Positions 15,680 to 24,939 of a stretch of 64,000 nt of DNA are shown here, one piece after another (the first letter of the stretch is position 1; the number at the start of each line of letters is the position of its first letter). Both the position numbers and the translations under genes were made by a program. The stretch comes from Vannielia litorea (GTDB lineage Bacteria > Pseudomonadota > Alphaproteobacteria > Rhodobacterales > Rhodobacteraceae): positions 3,162,001 through 3,226,000 of the forward strand of contig NZ_FSRL01000001.1 of assembly GCF_900142295.1 (NCBI RefSeq), written 5' to 3'. The notes beneath the pieces are model-generated. The model was not told the DNA's origin. It saw only the letters and a list, made by a program, of their open reading frames with translations, and did not search any database.

Positions 15680-17044
15680 TCAGCCCTTGGCGAATTCCGG
15701 GTAGGCTTCCATGCCCAGCTCGGAGGTGTCGAGACCTGCGATCTCGTCTTCCTCGCTGCACCGGATGCCCATGGCGGCCTTCAGGATGAACCAGACCACG
15801 CCGCTCACCACGAAGACGAAGATACCGACCACGACGATGCCCTTGATCTGGGTGGCCAGCGAGGCGTCACCGTTGGTGATGCATACGGCCAGGGTGCCCC
15901 AGATGCCGGCGAAGAGGTGCACCGGGATGGCGCCGACCACATCGTCGATCTTGAGCTTGTCGAGGAACGGCACCGCGAAGACCACGATCACGCCGCCGAC
16001 GGCACCGATGATGGTGGCCATGCCGAGGCCCGGGGTCAGCGGCTCTGCGGTGATCGAGACGAGGCCCGCGAGAGCGCCGTTGAGCACCATGGTGAGATCG
16101 ACCTTCTTGTAGAGGATCTGGGTCAGGATCATCGCCGCGAGCGCACCGCCGGCAGCCGCCGTGTTGGTGTTGGCCATGATGCGGGAGATGTCAGCCACGT
16201 TGCCGGCCGTGTCCATGTAGAGCTGCGAACCGCCGTTGAAGCCGAACCAGCCGAGCCACAGGATGAAGGTACCCAGGGTGGCCAGCGTCAGGTTGGAGCC
16301 GGGCATCGGGAACACGCGGCCATCCTTGTACTTGCCAAGACGCGGGCCGAGGATGAGCGCACCGGCGAGGGCGGCCCAGCCACCCGTGGAGTGCACCACG
16401 GTCGAACCGGCGAAGTCGAGGAAGTCGGTCACGCCTTCGGCGCCGGGGGCCAGGAAGCCGCCGCCCCATTTCCACGAAGCCTGGATCGGGTAGATCAGGC
16501 CGGTCAGGATGATCGTGAAGATCAGGAAGGGCCACAGCTTGATGCGCTCGGCCAGGGTGCCCGAGACGATCGACGCGGTGGTGGCGCAGAACATCAGCTG
16601 GAAGAAGAAGTCCGAGCCGACGGAGGCATAGGTGAGGTCGGTTTCAACCGGGGTCTCGCCATCCATCAGGCCAACCGCTTCCAGGACCGCGGGGCCGAAG
16701 GCACCGAGATAGCCCTCGGAGGTCCAACCGTCACCGGGGTACATCAGGTTGTAGCCGATGAGGTAGTACATGATCCCGGCGATCGAGAAGAGCGCCACGT
16801 TCTTGGTGAGCTGCATGGTCACGTTCTTCTGGCGGACGAGACCGGCCTCGAGCATCGAGAAGCCCGCGGCCATCCACATCACCAGGAAGCCGGTGACGAG
16901 GAACATGAAGGTGGTGAAGATGTAGCCGATTTCGCCGGTCGGCGGCGTCATGTCGGCTTCGGCCTCCTGCGCAAAGCCCATGGCGGGCAGCGCGATCGCG
17001 GCCGTCAGGGCCGCAGCGGCCGGGATGAATTTGCGGAATTGCAT
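15680..17044 (-). CDS. amtB: Ammonium transporter AmtB
   Basis: A 454-residue inner-membrane ammonium channel with a cleaved signal peptide (PAMGFAQ) and eleven predicted membrane helices. The twin pore histidines are in DFAGSTVVHSTGGWAAL and DDVVGAIPVHLFAGIWG, and the outer recruitment region CATTASIVSGTLAERIK is typical. It lies 28 bases downstream of glnK in one operon, the standard arrangement in which GlnK blocks the channel when nitrogen is ample. Confidence 0.96.
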   Translation of the reverse strand: MQFRKFIPAAAALTAAIALPAMGFAQEAEADMTPPTGEIGYIFTTFMFLVTGFLVMWMAAGFSMLEAGLVRQKNVTMQLTKNVALFSIAGIMYYLIGYNLMYPGDGWTSEGYLGAFGPAVLEAVGLMDGETPVETDLTYASVGSDFFFQLMFCATTASIVSGTLAERIKLWPFLIFTIILTGLIYPIQASWKWGGGFLAPGAEGVTDFLDFAGSTVVHSTGGWAALAGALILGPRLGKYKDGRVFPMPGSNLTLATLGTFILWLGWFGFNGGSQLYMDTAGNVADISRIMANTNTAAAGGALAAMILTQILYKKVDLTMVLNGALAGLVSITAEPLTPGLGMATIIGAVGGVIVVFAVPFLDKLKIDDVVGAIPVHLFAGIWGTLAVCITNGDASLATQIKGIVVVGIFVFVVSGVVWFILKAAMGIRCSEEDEIAGLDTSELGMEAYPEFAKG

Positions 17045-17072
17045 CTGTTCAGGGTCCCTTATCTCGTCGCGC

Positions 17073-17411
17073 TCAAAGCGCTTCTTCGTTGGTTTCGCCC
17101 GTGCGCACCCGCACGGCCTGGTTCACGTCCAGGACGAAGATCTTGCCGTCGCCGATCTTGTCGGTCTTGGCGGTGGTCTGGATGGTCTCGACCACCTGGT
17201 CGGCCATGGCCGCCGACACGACGATCTCCAGCTTGACCTTGGGCACGAAGTTCACGGCGTATTCGGCGCCGCGGTAGATTTCGGTGTGGCCCGACTGCGA
17301 GCCGAAGCCCTTGATCTCGGTCACCATCATGCCGCGGACGCCGATGGCGGTCAGAGCTTCGCGGACCTCCTCCAGCTTGAACGGCTTGATTGCTGCAATT
17401 ATGAGTTTCAC
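17073..17411 (-). CDS. glnK: PII signal protein GlnK
   Basis: A 112-residue trimeric nitrogen-signalling protein. The GTG at 17411 gives MKLIIAAIKPFKLEEVREAL and the canonical PII length; the T-loop GHTEIYRGAEY places the uridylylation target at Tyr51, and GDGKIFVLDVNQAVRVRTGE is the nucleotide-binding C-terminal signature. It regulates AmtB (next gene) and probably the Ntr system, and should be modified by GlnD, encoded at 27365-30133. A GGGGA ribosome-binding element precedes the GTG. Confidence 0.95.
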   Translation of the reverse strand: MKLIIAAIKPFKLEEVREALTAIGVRGMMVTEIKGFGSQSGHTEIYRGAEYAVNFVPKVKLEIVVSAAMADQVVETIQTTAKTDKIGDGKIFVLDVNQAVRVRTGETNEEAL

Positions 17412-17530
17412 TGTTGTCCCCTTCCATTGTGCCGGGCGCAGCCCCAGCGGGTTCACCGCGTCAGTCACATCCCCTTAACCCCCTGTCTTCAAGCGAGCGC
17501 CGCTCTCACCGGATGCGGATTCAGGGGGTG

Positions 17531-17550
17531 TTTGCACATCTTTTGCACAA
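17531..17550 (-). promoter_or_regulatory. Direct TGTGCA repeats upstream of glnK
   Basis: On the minus strand, about 125-135 bases before the glnK start, TTGTGCAAAAGATGTGCA contains two TGTGCA copies with an 11-bp period. The same spacing is seen upstream of dddL. It may be an activator site for glnK-amtB or for the divergent PBP gene; I do not see a clear sigma-54 promoter. Confidence 0.35.
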
Positions 17551-17669
17551 TTTTGTCGATCTGCTTATTTTTTGTGCTGAATGAAAAATCGGACCTCCCA
17601 CGCGGTCTTGTCTCCCCTTTTCCGGCCCTCACCTTTATGGTGCGCCGAAAAATGCGAGTAGAGGCACGC

Positions 17670-19928
17670 ATGAGCGGTTCAGGACGGAAGAAGACGCCCC
17701 TCGTGGCGGAGAAGCGCTTTTCCGGCGCCTCTGCCAGTGCGGCGGCGCCAAAAAAGCCCAAGGCTCCCAGGAAAACGCGCAAGACGCGCGCCAAACGGCC
17801 TGCTCCGAAGGGCGTCCTTGGATGGGTGGCCCGGATCGTGCGGTTCTTCATGCGGGTGATCTGGGGCGTGACCTGGCGAATGGGCGCGGTGGTGGCCTTG
17901 ATCGTGGCGGGGGCCGTCGGCTATTTCTACACCACGCTGCCCGAAAACGTATCGGCGCTGCTCGATGCCCGGACCCGCGGTTCGGTCACCATGCTGGACC
18001 GGGATGGAAAGGTTTATGCCTGGCGGGGCGAGACCTATGGCGGCAAGATCACCGTCGACAACATCTCCCCGCATCTCCAGAACGCCATCATCGCCACCGA
18101 AGACAAGCGCTTCTACAAGCACTTCGGGGTCAGCCCGCGTGGCATTGCCTCGGCCATTGCGATCAACCTGCGCGAAGGGCGCGGGCCGCTCTCGGGCCAC
18201 GGCGGCTCGACCCTGACCCAGCAGACCGCCAAGCTGCTCTGTCTCGGGATCCCCTATGACGAGCAGGCCTGGGAGAGCGAGGCCGCCTACGAAGCCGACT
18301 GCCGTGAGACGACGCTGTGGCGGAAGGTGAAGGAGATGATCTACTCCATGGCGCTCGAGGTGCGCTACACCAAGGACGAGGTGCTGGCGATCTACCTCAA
18401 CCGTGCCTATCTCGGCGCCTCCTCGCGCGGCTTTGCCGCCGCATCGCAAAGGTATTTCGGTATTCCGGCCAGCGAGTTGAACCCGGCGCAGTCGGCAATG
18501 CTGGCCGGGCTGCTCGTGGCGCCCACCCGCTACGCCCCCACCTCCGACCTGGAGCGCAGCCAGGCGCGGGCGGCCACCGTGCTGAAGCTGATGCAGGAGC
18601 AGGGCTATATCAGTGCGGCCGAGCGCGAGCAGTACACGGCCAACCCGGCCACGCTTTCGCAGGCCGCCCAGGCCCGGGCCGGCGGCTACTTTGCCGACTG
18701 GGTGATGGACACCGGCCCCGACTTTCTGACCAAGGACACCACCGAGGACGTGGTGCTGAAGACCACGCTCGACCAGCGCATCCAGAAGGCCGCCGAAGAG
18801 GCGATGAAGGTGATCTTCGAGACCAAGGTGAAGGCGGGCTCCACCGCCCAGGCCGCCGTGGTGGTGATGAGCGCCGACGGGGCGGTACGCGCCATGGTCG
18901 GCGGTCGGCAGACCCAGGTGACCGGGGCCTTCAACCGCGCCACAATGGCAAAGCGGCAGACCGGCTCGAGCTTCAAGCCCTTCGTCTATGCCGCCGCCCT
19001 CGACCTCGGCTACACGCCCAACGCCACGGTGGTGGATGAGCCGATCACGATCAACGTGCCCGGCTCGGGGCCCTACTCACCCAAGAACTACGACCGCAAG
19101 TTCCATGGCCGGGTCACGCTGACCGAGGCGCTGGCGAACAGCTACAACATCCCCGCCGTGAAGGTCTCGGAAGCGGTGGGCCGCGAGAACGTGCGCAACA
19201 TCGCCGAGGACTTCGGGATAGAGAGCGACCTGGCCGCGGGCCCTGCGCTGGCGCTCGGGGCATCCGAATCGTCCCTGCTGGAGATGACCGGGGCCTATGC
19301 GGGCATTCTGAACGGCGGCACCTCCGTCACGCCCTATGGCATCCTCGAGCTGCGCATCAAGGGCGACGACGAGGTGCTGATGGGCCAGGGCGGCGGGCTT
19401 GGCGAGCGGGTCATCACCGAAGAGGCGGCCAAGTACCTCGTTTACATGATGAGCCAGACAATCGAAGCGGGCACCGGTCGCCGCGCCGACATCGGCCGCC
19501 CCGCCGCGGGCAAGACCGGCACCACGAACTCGGCACGCGATGCCTGGTTTCTCGGCTTCACCGCCGATTATGTGGTGGGCGTGTGGATGGGATACGACGA
19601 CAACACCCCGCTGACCGGCGTCACCGGCGGCGGCCTGCCCGCCGATATCTGGCGCGAGGTGATGGTGCGCGTGAACGAGGGGCTGCCGGTGCGCGAGTTG
19701 CCGATGCTGGTGCCCCAGCGCGCGCAGCCGCAGGTCAGCCAGAGCCAGCCGCCCGAACAGACCGCCCGGGAACAGACCGAGGCCGAGCGCCGCGCCGCGG
19801 AGCGCGCCCGCCGCCAGGCAGAACGCGAGGTCGAACGGCAGCAGCGCCAGCAGCGCCGCCGTCAAAGCGGCGACGTGGCGGAGCGGATCCTGGAGGATGT
19901 GCTGTGCGGGCTTCTGGGTTGCCGCTGA
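17670..19928 (+). CDS. Class A penicillin-binding protein (PBP1A family)
   Basis: A 752-residue bifunctional peptidoglycan synthase. After a basic, lysine/proline-rich cytoplasmic tail there is one membrane helix (MGAVVALIVAGAVGYFY), then a family-51 transglycosylase domain (IIATEDKRFYKHFGV and HGGSTLTQQTAKLL) and a transpeptidase domain with TGSSFKPFVYAAAL (SxxK), NSYNIPAV (SxN) and AGKTGTTNSARDAW (KTG). The C terminus is a charged Arg/Glu/Gln-rich tail. The ATG at 17670 was chosen for its GAGG element; upstream in-frame ATGs exist. It diverges from glnK-amtB. Confidence 0.9.
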   Translation: MSGSGRKKTPLVAEKRFSGASASAAAPKKPKAPRKTRKTRAKRPAPKGVLGWVARIVRFFMRVIWGVTWRMGAVVALIVAGAVGYFYTTLPENVSALLDARTRGSVTMLDRDGKVYAWRGETYGGKITVDNISPHLQNAIIATEDKRFYKHFGVSPRGIASAIAINLREGRGPLSGHGGSTLTQQTAKLLCLGIPYDEQAWESEAAYEADCRETTLWRKVKEMIYSMALEVRYTKDEVLAIYLNRAYLGASSRGFAAASQRYFGIPASELNPAQSAMLAGLLVAPTRYAPTSDLERSQARAATVLKLMQEQGYISAAEREQYTANPATLSQAAQARAGGYFADWVMDTGPDFLTKDTTEDVVLKTTLDQRIQKAAEEAMKVIFETKVKAGSTAQAAVVVMSADGAVRAMVGGRQTQVTGAFNRATMAKRQTGSSFKPFVYAAALDLGYTPNATVVDEPITINVPGSGPYSPKNYDRKFHGRVTLTEALANSYNIPAVKVSEAVGRENVRNIAEDFGIESDLAAGPALALGASESSLLEMTGAYAGILNGGTSVTPYGILELRIKGDDEVLMGQGGGLGERVITEEAAKYLVYMMSQTIEAGTGRRADIGRPAAGKTGTTNSARDAWFLGFTADYVVGVWMGYDDNTPLTGVTGGGLPADIWREVMVRVNEGLPVRELPMLVPQRAQPQVSQSQPPEQTAREQTEAERRAAERARRQAEREVERQQRQQRRRQSGDVAERILEDVLCGLLGCR

Positions 19929-19932
19929 TGCC

Positions 19933-20364
19933 TCAGTCGGCGGCGGGCTGGGCCTCGCCGCCGGGCGCAACTTCGGCGGCCACCGGCTCCGCCTCTGCCG
20001 TCTCCGAGGGCTCGGGGCAGCGTTCGTAACGGAAGGCGTATCCGTTCCACGCGAGGATCAGCCCGCCCTCGGCCCCTTCCATGAAGAGGGCGCGCTCGGT
20101 CCACTGGAAGTTGGGGTTGGCGCCCTCGCACTCCATGTCGAAGAGCTGGGCGTTCATGTCGCGCACGTTGACGGGGTTGAGCATCTTGCAAGTGCCGCTG
20201 AGGCCGTGAAACACCCCGTCCTCTATGCGCAAAAAGCCTTCGGCTCCGTCACCGGCCTCGCAATCCGCCTCGGGGCTGGCGCGATAGCGGCCCTCCACCT
20301 CCAGCGCCAGGGCCGGGGCAGTGCCGGCCAGGACGGCCAGCACCGGAAGGAGCCTTGTCCTCAA
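19933..20364 (-). CDS. Secreted hypothetical protein
   Basis: A 143-residue protein with a signal peptide ending APALA. The mature part has four to five cysteines (ADCEAG, GTCKML, MECEGA, YERCPE) that may form disulphides, and a central WTERALFMEGAEGGLILAW strand pair. The C-terminal 25 residues are Ala/Glu/Pro-rich. It overlaps the mlaC stop region by four bases, so it is co-transcribed with mlaA-mlaC. Function unknown; an envelope role is likely from context. Confidence 0.7.
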   Translation of the reverse strand: MRTRLLPVLAVLAGTAPALALEVEGRYRASPEADCEAGDGAEGFLRIEDGVFHGLSGTCKMLNPVNVRDMNAQLFDMECEGANPNFQWTERALFMEGAEGGLILAWNGYAFRYERCPEPSETAEAEPVAAEVAPGGEAQPAAD

Positions 20365-20990
20365 GCGCGCTTCAGATCCTGGATCAGCGCGTCGATCTTG
20401 CCGCCGCGCCGATCGAGCATGGCGCCGATCTCGGTGCGCTCGGTGAGCAGCATGTTCACATCCGCGATGAACAGGTTGAAGAACTTGTGGCTGCCGCTCT
20501 TGTCGCTGACGAAAAACGTCACATCGAAGGGCGCGCTGCCGCGCAGGATCGCCATCGTATCCACCTCGATCCAGCTCTTCACGCTGCGGGCGCCCTTGAC
20601 CTCGATCTTGCCACCGATGAACTCCCGGAACCGCCGCCCGTACTTGCGCGACACGTAGGCGGAGAAGGCCTGCGTATAGGCCTGCATCTGCGCCTTGGAC
20701 GCCCCGCGCGCGGCCGCGCCGAGGGAATAAAAGGAAATGTAGTTGAGATCCGCGTAGCGCACGAAGATGCGCTGGAAATCCGACAGCATCGCGCTTTCGG
20801 ATTTGCCCGAGGCGATGACCTTGTTGATGTCGTTCACCGCCGCCGTCACGAGTTGCTGCGAGGCGCCGGTGGACAGGGCGAAGGCTGCGCGTGGCAAGGC
20901 GAGCCCGGAGGCCGCGAGGGCGGCGCCACCGGCGATCAGGCTGCGCCGGGTCAGGAGACCGGTGTCACTGGCCGCTGTAGAAATCTTCAT
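20361..20990 (-). CDS. mlaC: Phospholipid-binding protein MlaC, Tat-exported
   Basis: A 209-residue periplasmic lipid carrier of the Mla (Ttg2) pathway that moves phospholipid between the outer membrane and the inner-membrane Mla complex. The N terminus TRRSLIAGGAALAASGLAL is a twin-arginine signal. The mature domain shows the family pattern QRIFVRYADLNYISFYSLG and the ending IDALIQDLKR. The ATG at 20990 overlaps the mlaA 3' end by 26 bases. The inner-membrane partners mlaDEF are not in this window. Confidence 0.88.
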   Translation of the reverse strand: MKISTAASDTGLLTRRSLIAGGAALAASGLALPRAAFALSTGASQQLVTAAVNDINKVIASGKSESAMLSDFQRIFVRYADLNYISFYSLGAAARGASKAQMQAYTQAFSAYVSRKYGRRFREFIGGKIEVKGARSVKSWIEVDTMAILRGSAPFDVTFFVSDKSGSHKFFNLFIADVNMLLTERTEIGAMLDRRGGKIDALIQDLKRA

Positions 20991-21735
20991 AGCTGTCGTA
21001 AACCTCATCTGCCTCTGCCTCCGCCGCTGCGGTGTCGCCGGTCTGCCCCCTGCGGTTCTGCAGGTAGATGATCCGCGACTGGGCGTAGCTGTCTGCACTG
21101 TCATATAGAACAGAATCGACGGTTTCCGAATACTTTGCGCGATCACCGGCGCGTGAGAACACGCGGATGACGGTGATTTTCCTCTGATCTTCGGCCTTGA
21201 TCACGCCCTGAAGCGGGTTCAGCAACACGTCGAAAACCTTGCCGGCCACGTCGCGCTCGGTGGAGGGGCCGAGGATGGGCAACTCGACGTAGGCGCCCTC
21301 CTGGATGCCCAGCTTGGCCAGCGTGACGCCGAAATCGGTGGCATCGTCGTGCAGGCCGATCCGGGTGGCCGGGTCGAAGAGGCCGCCGATGCCCACGGTA
21401 GTGTTGACGAGCGCGCGCCAGAAGTTGCGCATCGCCCCTTCCATGTTGCCCTGCAACAGGTGGTTCATCATGTAGCTGGGCTGGCTGAAGTTGGTCGAGA
21501 GGTTCGACAGACCCAGGGTGACCGGCTCGGGAATCGCCTGTCCGACACCGCCGCCCTTGCCGCCCCCCATCGCGCGGTCGACCCGCTTGTTGAAGGCATG
21601 AACCTTGCGGTTTTGCGCCTCGTAGGGGTCGAAGACGGTCTCGCCGGTCGTGTTTGCCGTGCATCCGGCCAGAAAGACCGAAGCGACAAGCAGAAGCGGG
21701 GCGAGATGGCGACCTGTCGGGACTGAGTACTGCAA
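20965..21735 (-). CDS. mlaA: Outer-membrane lipoprotein MlaA (VacJ)
   Basis: A 256-residue lipoprotein that removes mislocalised phospholipid from the outer leaflet and passes it to MlaC, encoded next. The lipobox is VFLAGC. Family motifs are FDPYEAQNRKVHAFNK, SQPSYMMNHLLQGNM, RALVNTTVGIGGLFD and GAYVELPILGPSTERD. No ATG lies at a sensible distance from the lipobox; the best start is a TTG at 21735, giving a 25-residue signal sequence. An ATG at 21804 would give an unusually long leader. Confidence 0.88.
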   Translation of the reverse strand: MQYSVPTGRHLAPLLLVASVFLAGCTANTTGETVFDPYEAQNRKVHAFNKRVDRAMGGGKGGGVGQAIPEPVTLGLSNLSTNFSQPSYMMNHLLQGNMEGAMRNFWRALVNTTVGIGGLFDPATRIGLHDDATDFGVTLAKLGIQEGAYVELPILGPSTERDVAGKVFDVLLNPLQGVIKAEDQRKITVIRVFSRAGDRAKYSETVDSVLYDSADSYAQSRIIYLQNRRGQTGDTAAAEAEADEVYDSYEDFYSGQ

Positions 21736-21896
21736 AGGAAATCTAAACCAATTCTGCGTAGGGTTGCGGCGATGAAATGACGGCTGCGAAGAGCCCGAGC
21801 ACATCGGCGAGGATAGCCGCGGCAGCGGCCAGCCACAACCGGTTGGCTCGGGGCTGGCCCGAAACGGCTGCGCAGCTTTTCTGGAGGGCGCCCACA

Positions 21897-23633
21897 ATGC
21901 GGAGTGCCGCCTCGGCCTCGGGCCTCGATGAATTGCGCGCCGCGCGGTCTGCCGTGCGCGGCCTGCTGCTGTCCGTCTTTGTCTTTTCGCTGGTGCTCAA
22001 CCTGCTGGCGTTCACCGGCCCGATCTTCATGCTGCAGGTCTACGACCGGGTACTCGGCTCCGGATCGGAAGAGACGCTGGCCGCGCTCCTTGCGCTGGTG
22101 GCCTTCCTTTTCCTGATGATGGGCGTGCTGGATCACGCCCGTGGCCGGATCATGGCAAGAGTTGCGGAGCAGGTGCAGGACAGGCTCGAAACGCGGGTGC
22201 TGGGGGCAATGCTGCGTGCCGGGGCGGTGAGTGGGGAGCGCGGCTGGGCCGACGGCGCGCTGCACAGCCTCGACAGTCTTCGCAGGGTTCTGACGCTGCC
22301 GGTGTTCCTCGCGGTCTTCGATGTGGTCTGGACGCCTGCCCTGCTTGCCGCGATGTTCGTCTTTCACCCGTGGATGGGCGCGCTCGCGCTGTCGGGCGGG
22401 CTGGCGCTGGTGGCGGTGAGCCTGCTCAACCATGTCCGCACCCGGAAGACCGCGCAGAGCGCCGGGGCTCTTGCAGAGGCAGGCAGACGAGACGCCGAGC
22501 ACCTCTACGACGCGGCGGAGACGGTTGCGGCATTGGGCATGTCCGGCAGTGCGCTTGCACGCTGGAGAGCGCGGAGCACGGCGGCGATGCCGGCCCTGCG
22601 GGCAATGTCGGACCGGGCGGGCCTGCACGGCGCGGTGACCCGGGCCCTGCGGATGTTCCTGCAATCGGCCATGCTCGGCCTCGGTGCCCTGCTGGTGTTG
22701 CGCGGCGAACTGACGGCGGGTGCCATGGTCGCGAGCGCCATCCTGATGGGGCGGGCGCTGGCTCCCATAGAGCTGATGATCGGCCAGTGGGAGCCGGTCA
22801 TGCAGGCCCGGAGGAGCTGGAGCGCACTCGGCGCTCTGCTGGCAGCCCATCCGCCGCAGCCCCCCCGAATCGCCCTGCCGAGACCGGACGCGGTGCTCGA
22901 TGTTCACCACCTGACGCTGGTGCCCCCCGGCGAGACCCACGCCACGCTGCGGCTGGTGTCGTTCAAACTGCAGCCGGGTCAGGCGATGGGCGTGATCGGC
23001 CCGTCGGGGGCAGGCAAGACGACCCTGGCCCGCGCCCTCACCGGGGTGTGGCCGATCGCGGGCGGGCATATCCGGCTCGATGGCGCAGCGCTGGACCAAT
23101 ACGACCCCGACGCCTTGGGGCGGGCGATGGGCTACCTCCCGCAGAGGGTTGCGCTGTTTGACGGCACCATCGCCGAGAACATTGCCCGGCTGGACGCGAC
23201 GCCCGATGCCGCCGCTGTCGTGGCGGCAGCAAGGAAGGCCGCCGCGCATGACATGATCCTGAAGCTGCCGCAGGGCTACGACACAAGGCTGTCCGCCGCT
23301 GGCGGGTGCCTGTCGGGCGGCCAGATGCAACGCGTCGGCCTTGCCCGGGCACTCTACGGCGACCCGGTTCTGCTGATCCTCGACGAGCCCAACGCGAACC
23401 TCGACAACGACGGCTCGGAGGCGCTGAACGCGGCGATCCGCGAGATGAAGGCCGCCGGAAAGGCGGTGATCGTCCTGGCCCATCGTCCCGGTGCGATCAT
23501 GGAGTGCGACCTCCTGATGGTGCTGGACGGCGGCGTGCGCACGGCGCTCGGGCCACGTGACAGCGTGCTGGAGCACATGGTCACCAACCACACCCAGCTG
23601 GCAACGGCGACCCGCCAGGGGGGGCTGGTGTGA
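21897..23633 (+). CDS. Type I secretion system ABC permease/ATPase (PrtD family)
   Basis: A 578-residue inner-membrane ABC exporter. The N-terminal half has about six helices (VFVFSLVLNLLAFTGPIFML and LLALVAFLFLMMGV are clear). The nucleotide-binding domain has Walker A IGPSGAGKTTLARAL, the signature LSGGQMQRVGLARALYG and Walker B LLILDEPNANLD. Such proteins export RTX toxins, proteases or S-layer-like proteins. The ATG at 21897 has a GGAGGG element. The adaptor gene overlaps its stop by four bases. No substrate or outer-membrane channel gene is nearby. Confidence 0.9.
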   Translation: MRSAASASGLDELRAARSAVRGLLLSVFVFSLVLNLLAFTGPIFMLQVYDRVLGSGSEETLAALLALVAFLFLMMGVLDHARGRIMARVAEQVQDRLETRVLGAMLRAGAVSGERGWADGALHSLDSLRRVLTLPVFLAVFDVVWTPALLAAMFVFHPWMGALALSGGLALVAVSLLNHVRTRKTAQSAGALAEAGRRDAEHLYDAAETVAALGMSGSALARWRARSTAAMPALRAMSDRAGLHGAVTRALRMFLQSAMLGLGALLVLRGELTAGAMVASAILMGRALAPIELMIGQWEPVMQARRSWSALGALLAAHPPQPPRIALPRPDAVLDVHHLTLVPPGETHATLRLVSFKLQPGQAMGVIGPSGAGKTTLARALTGVWPIAGGHIRLDGAALDQYDPDALGRAMGYLPQRVALFDGTIAENIARLDATPDAAAVVAAARKAAAHDMILKLPQGYDTRLSAAGGCLSGGQMQRVGLARALYGDPVLLILDEPNANLDNDGSEALNAAIREMKAAGKAVIVLAHRPGAIMECDLLMVLDGGVRTALGPRDSVLEHMVTNHTQLATATRQGGLV

Positions 23634-24919
23634 CCGCATCCGCCACACGCCCGCTCGCCCTGGGATACGGCGCGTGCTTGCTGCTCGTTGTCGGGCTCGG
23701 TGCCTGGGGATCAATGGCCCGGATTTCCGGCGCGGTCGTCGCCGCCGGAAAGGTCGAGGTGGAGCAGAACCGGAGGGTCGTGCAGCACCCCGACGGCGGC
23801 GTGGTGGCGGAGGTGCGTGTGCTGGAGGGAACGAGGGTCGCGGCGGGGGAGGTGCTGGTCAGGCTGGACCCGTCGGAGATTACCTCGGAGCTGGCCATCG
23901 TTGAAAACAGGCTGTTCGAGTTCAGCGCGAGAGCCGCACGCCTGCGGGCCGAGCGTGACGGGGCGCCCCACCCCGTGTTTGACGCTGCGCTCACCGAGAA
24001 AGCCCGGGTCCGGCCCGAGGTTGCGGACCTGATGCAGGGACAGGTCAGGCTCTTCGAGGCGCGAAGCGAGACGCTGGCGCAGGAGGCGGGGCAGTTGGCG
24101 CGGCAGAAGACCCAGATCGCCAGCCAGATCCGGGGGCTCGAGGCGCAGACCCGATCCTTCGCCCGGCAACTGGCGCTTGTCGAGCGGGGGCTGGAGCAGC
24201 AGCGCGACCTGCTCGCGCGCGGGTTGGTCAACTCCGACAAGGTTCTGGCGCTGGAGCTCGACGAGGCGCAGCTCTCGGGCGAGATCGGCAGGCTGAGTGC
24301 CCTGAGGGCCGAGGCCGAAGAGCGGATGACCGCGCTCGACATCGACGTGCTTCGGCTTTCGGTGACCCGGCGCGAGCAGGCCATTGCCCAGCTGCGCGAC
24401 ATCACGGCGCAGGAGGCAGAACTGCTCGAGCGCAGGCTGGCATTGAACCGCAGGCTCGCACGGCTCGACATTCGCGCGCCGGTCTCCGGAGCCGTGTACG
24501 GGCTCACCGTGAACACGCCTCGCTCGGTTCTGCGGCCCGCCGATGCCGTGCTCTACCTCGTGCCGCAGGACAAGCCCCCGGTCATCGCGGCGCGCATCCT
24601 TCCGATCCACATCGACCAGGTGCATGTCGGCCAGCCCGTTGTGCTGCGGTTTCCCGGCTTCGACAGCCGGTCCACGCCGGGGCTCGAGGGCCGTGTGGCA
24701 CGCCTTTCGGCGGATGCCTTCACCGACGAGCGGACGCAGGCGAGCTACTATCGCGCCGAGATCCACCTCGCTCCGGGCGAGGCCCACAAGCTCGGCGGAA
24801 AGGCGATTGTTCCGGGCATGCCGGTCGAGTGCTTCATCCGCACGGAGGACCGCACGCCGCTGGCCTATCTCACCCAGCCGCTTGCCGATTACTTTCGAAG
24901 GGCCTTTCGGGAAAGTTGA
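23630..24919 (+). CDS. HlyD-family periplasmic adaptor of type I secretion
   Basis: A 429-residue membrane-fusion protein that links the upstream ABC exporter to an outer-membrane channel. It has an N-terminal membrane anchor (ACLLLVVGLGAWGSM), a biotinyl-lipoyl-like half motif (VQHPDGGVVAEVRVLEGTRV), a long coiled coil at about residues 90-290 and the closing half motif LARLDIRAPVSGAVYGL, then a C-terminal barrel. Translation starts at a GTG overlapping the ABC stop codon (GTGA), so the two are translationally coupled. Confidence 0.9.
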   Translation: MTASATRPLALGYGACLLLVVGLGAWGSMARISGAVVAAGKVEVEQNRRVVQHPDGGVVAEVRVLEGTRVAAGEVLVRLDPSEITSELAIVENRLFEFSARAARLRAERDGAPHPVFDAALTEKARVRPEVADLMQGQVRLFEARSETLAQEAGQLARQKTQIASQIRGLEAQTRSFARQLALVERGLEQQRDLLARGLVNSDKVLALELDEAQLSGEIGRLSALRAEAEERMTALDIDVLRLSVTRREQAIAQLRDITAQEAELLERRLALNRRLARLDIRAPVSGAVYGLTVNTPRSVLRPADAVLYLVPQDKPPVIAARILPIHIDQVHVGQPVVLRFPGFDSRSTPGLEGRVARLSADAFTDERTQASYYRAEIHLAPGEAHKLGGKAIVPGMPVECFIRTEDRTPLAYLTQPLADYFRRAFRES

Positions 24920-24939
24920 GGCCGGTCCGGCGGCGGCTC

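Noticed and set aside
17412..17669. Sigma-54 promoter for glnK-amtB
   Set aside because: I looked for TGGCAC-N5-TTGCW on the minus strand and found only partial matches (for example GGCACAATGG) with no -12 element at the right distance.
21468..23714. 748-codon minus-strand frame opposite the secretion ABC gene
   Set aside because: The ABC exporter on the plus strand has all family motifs; the antisense frame has none.
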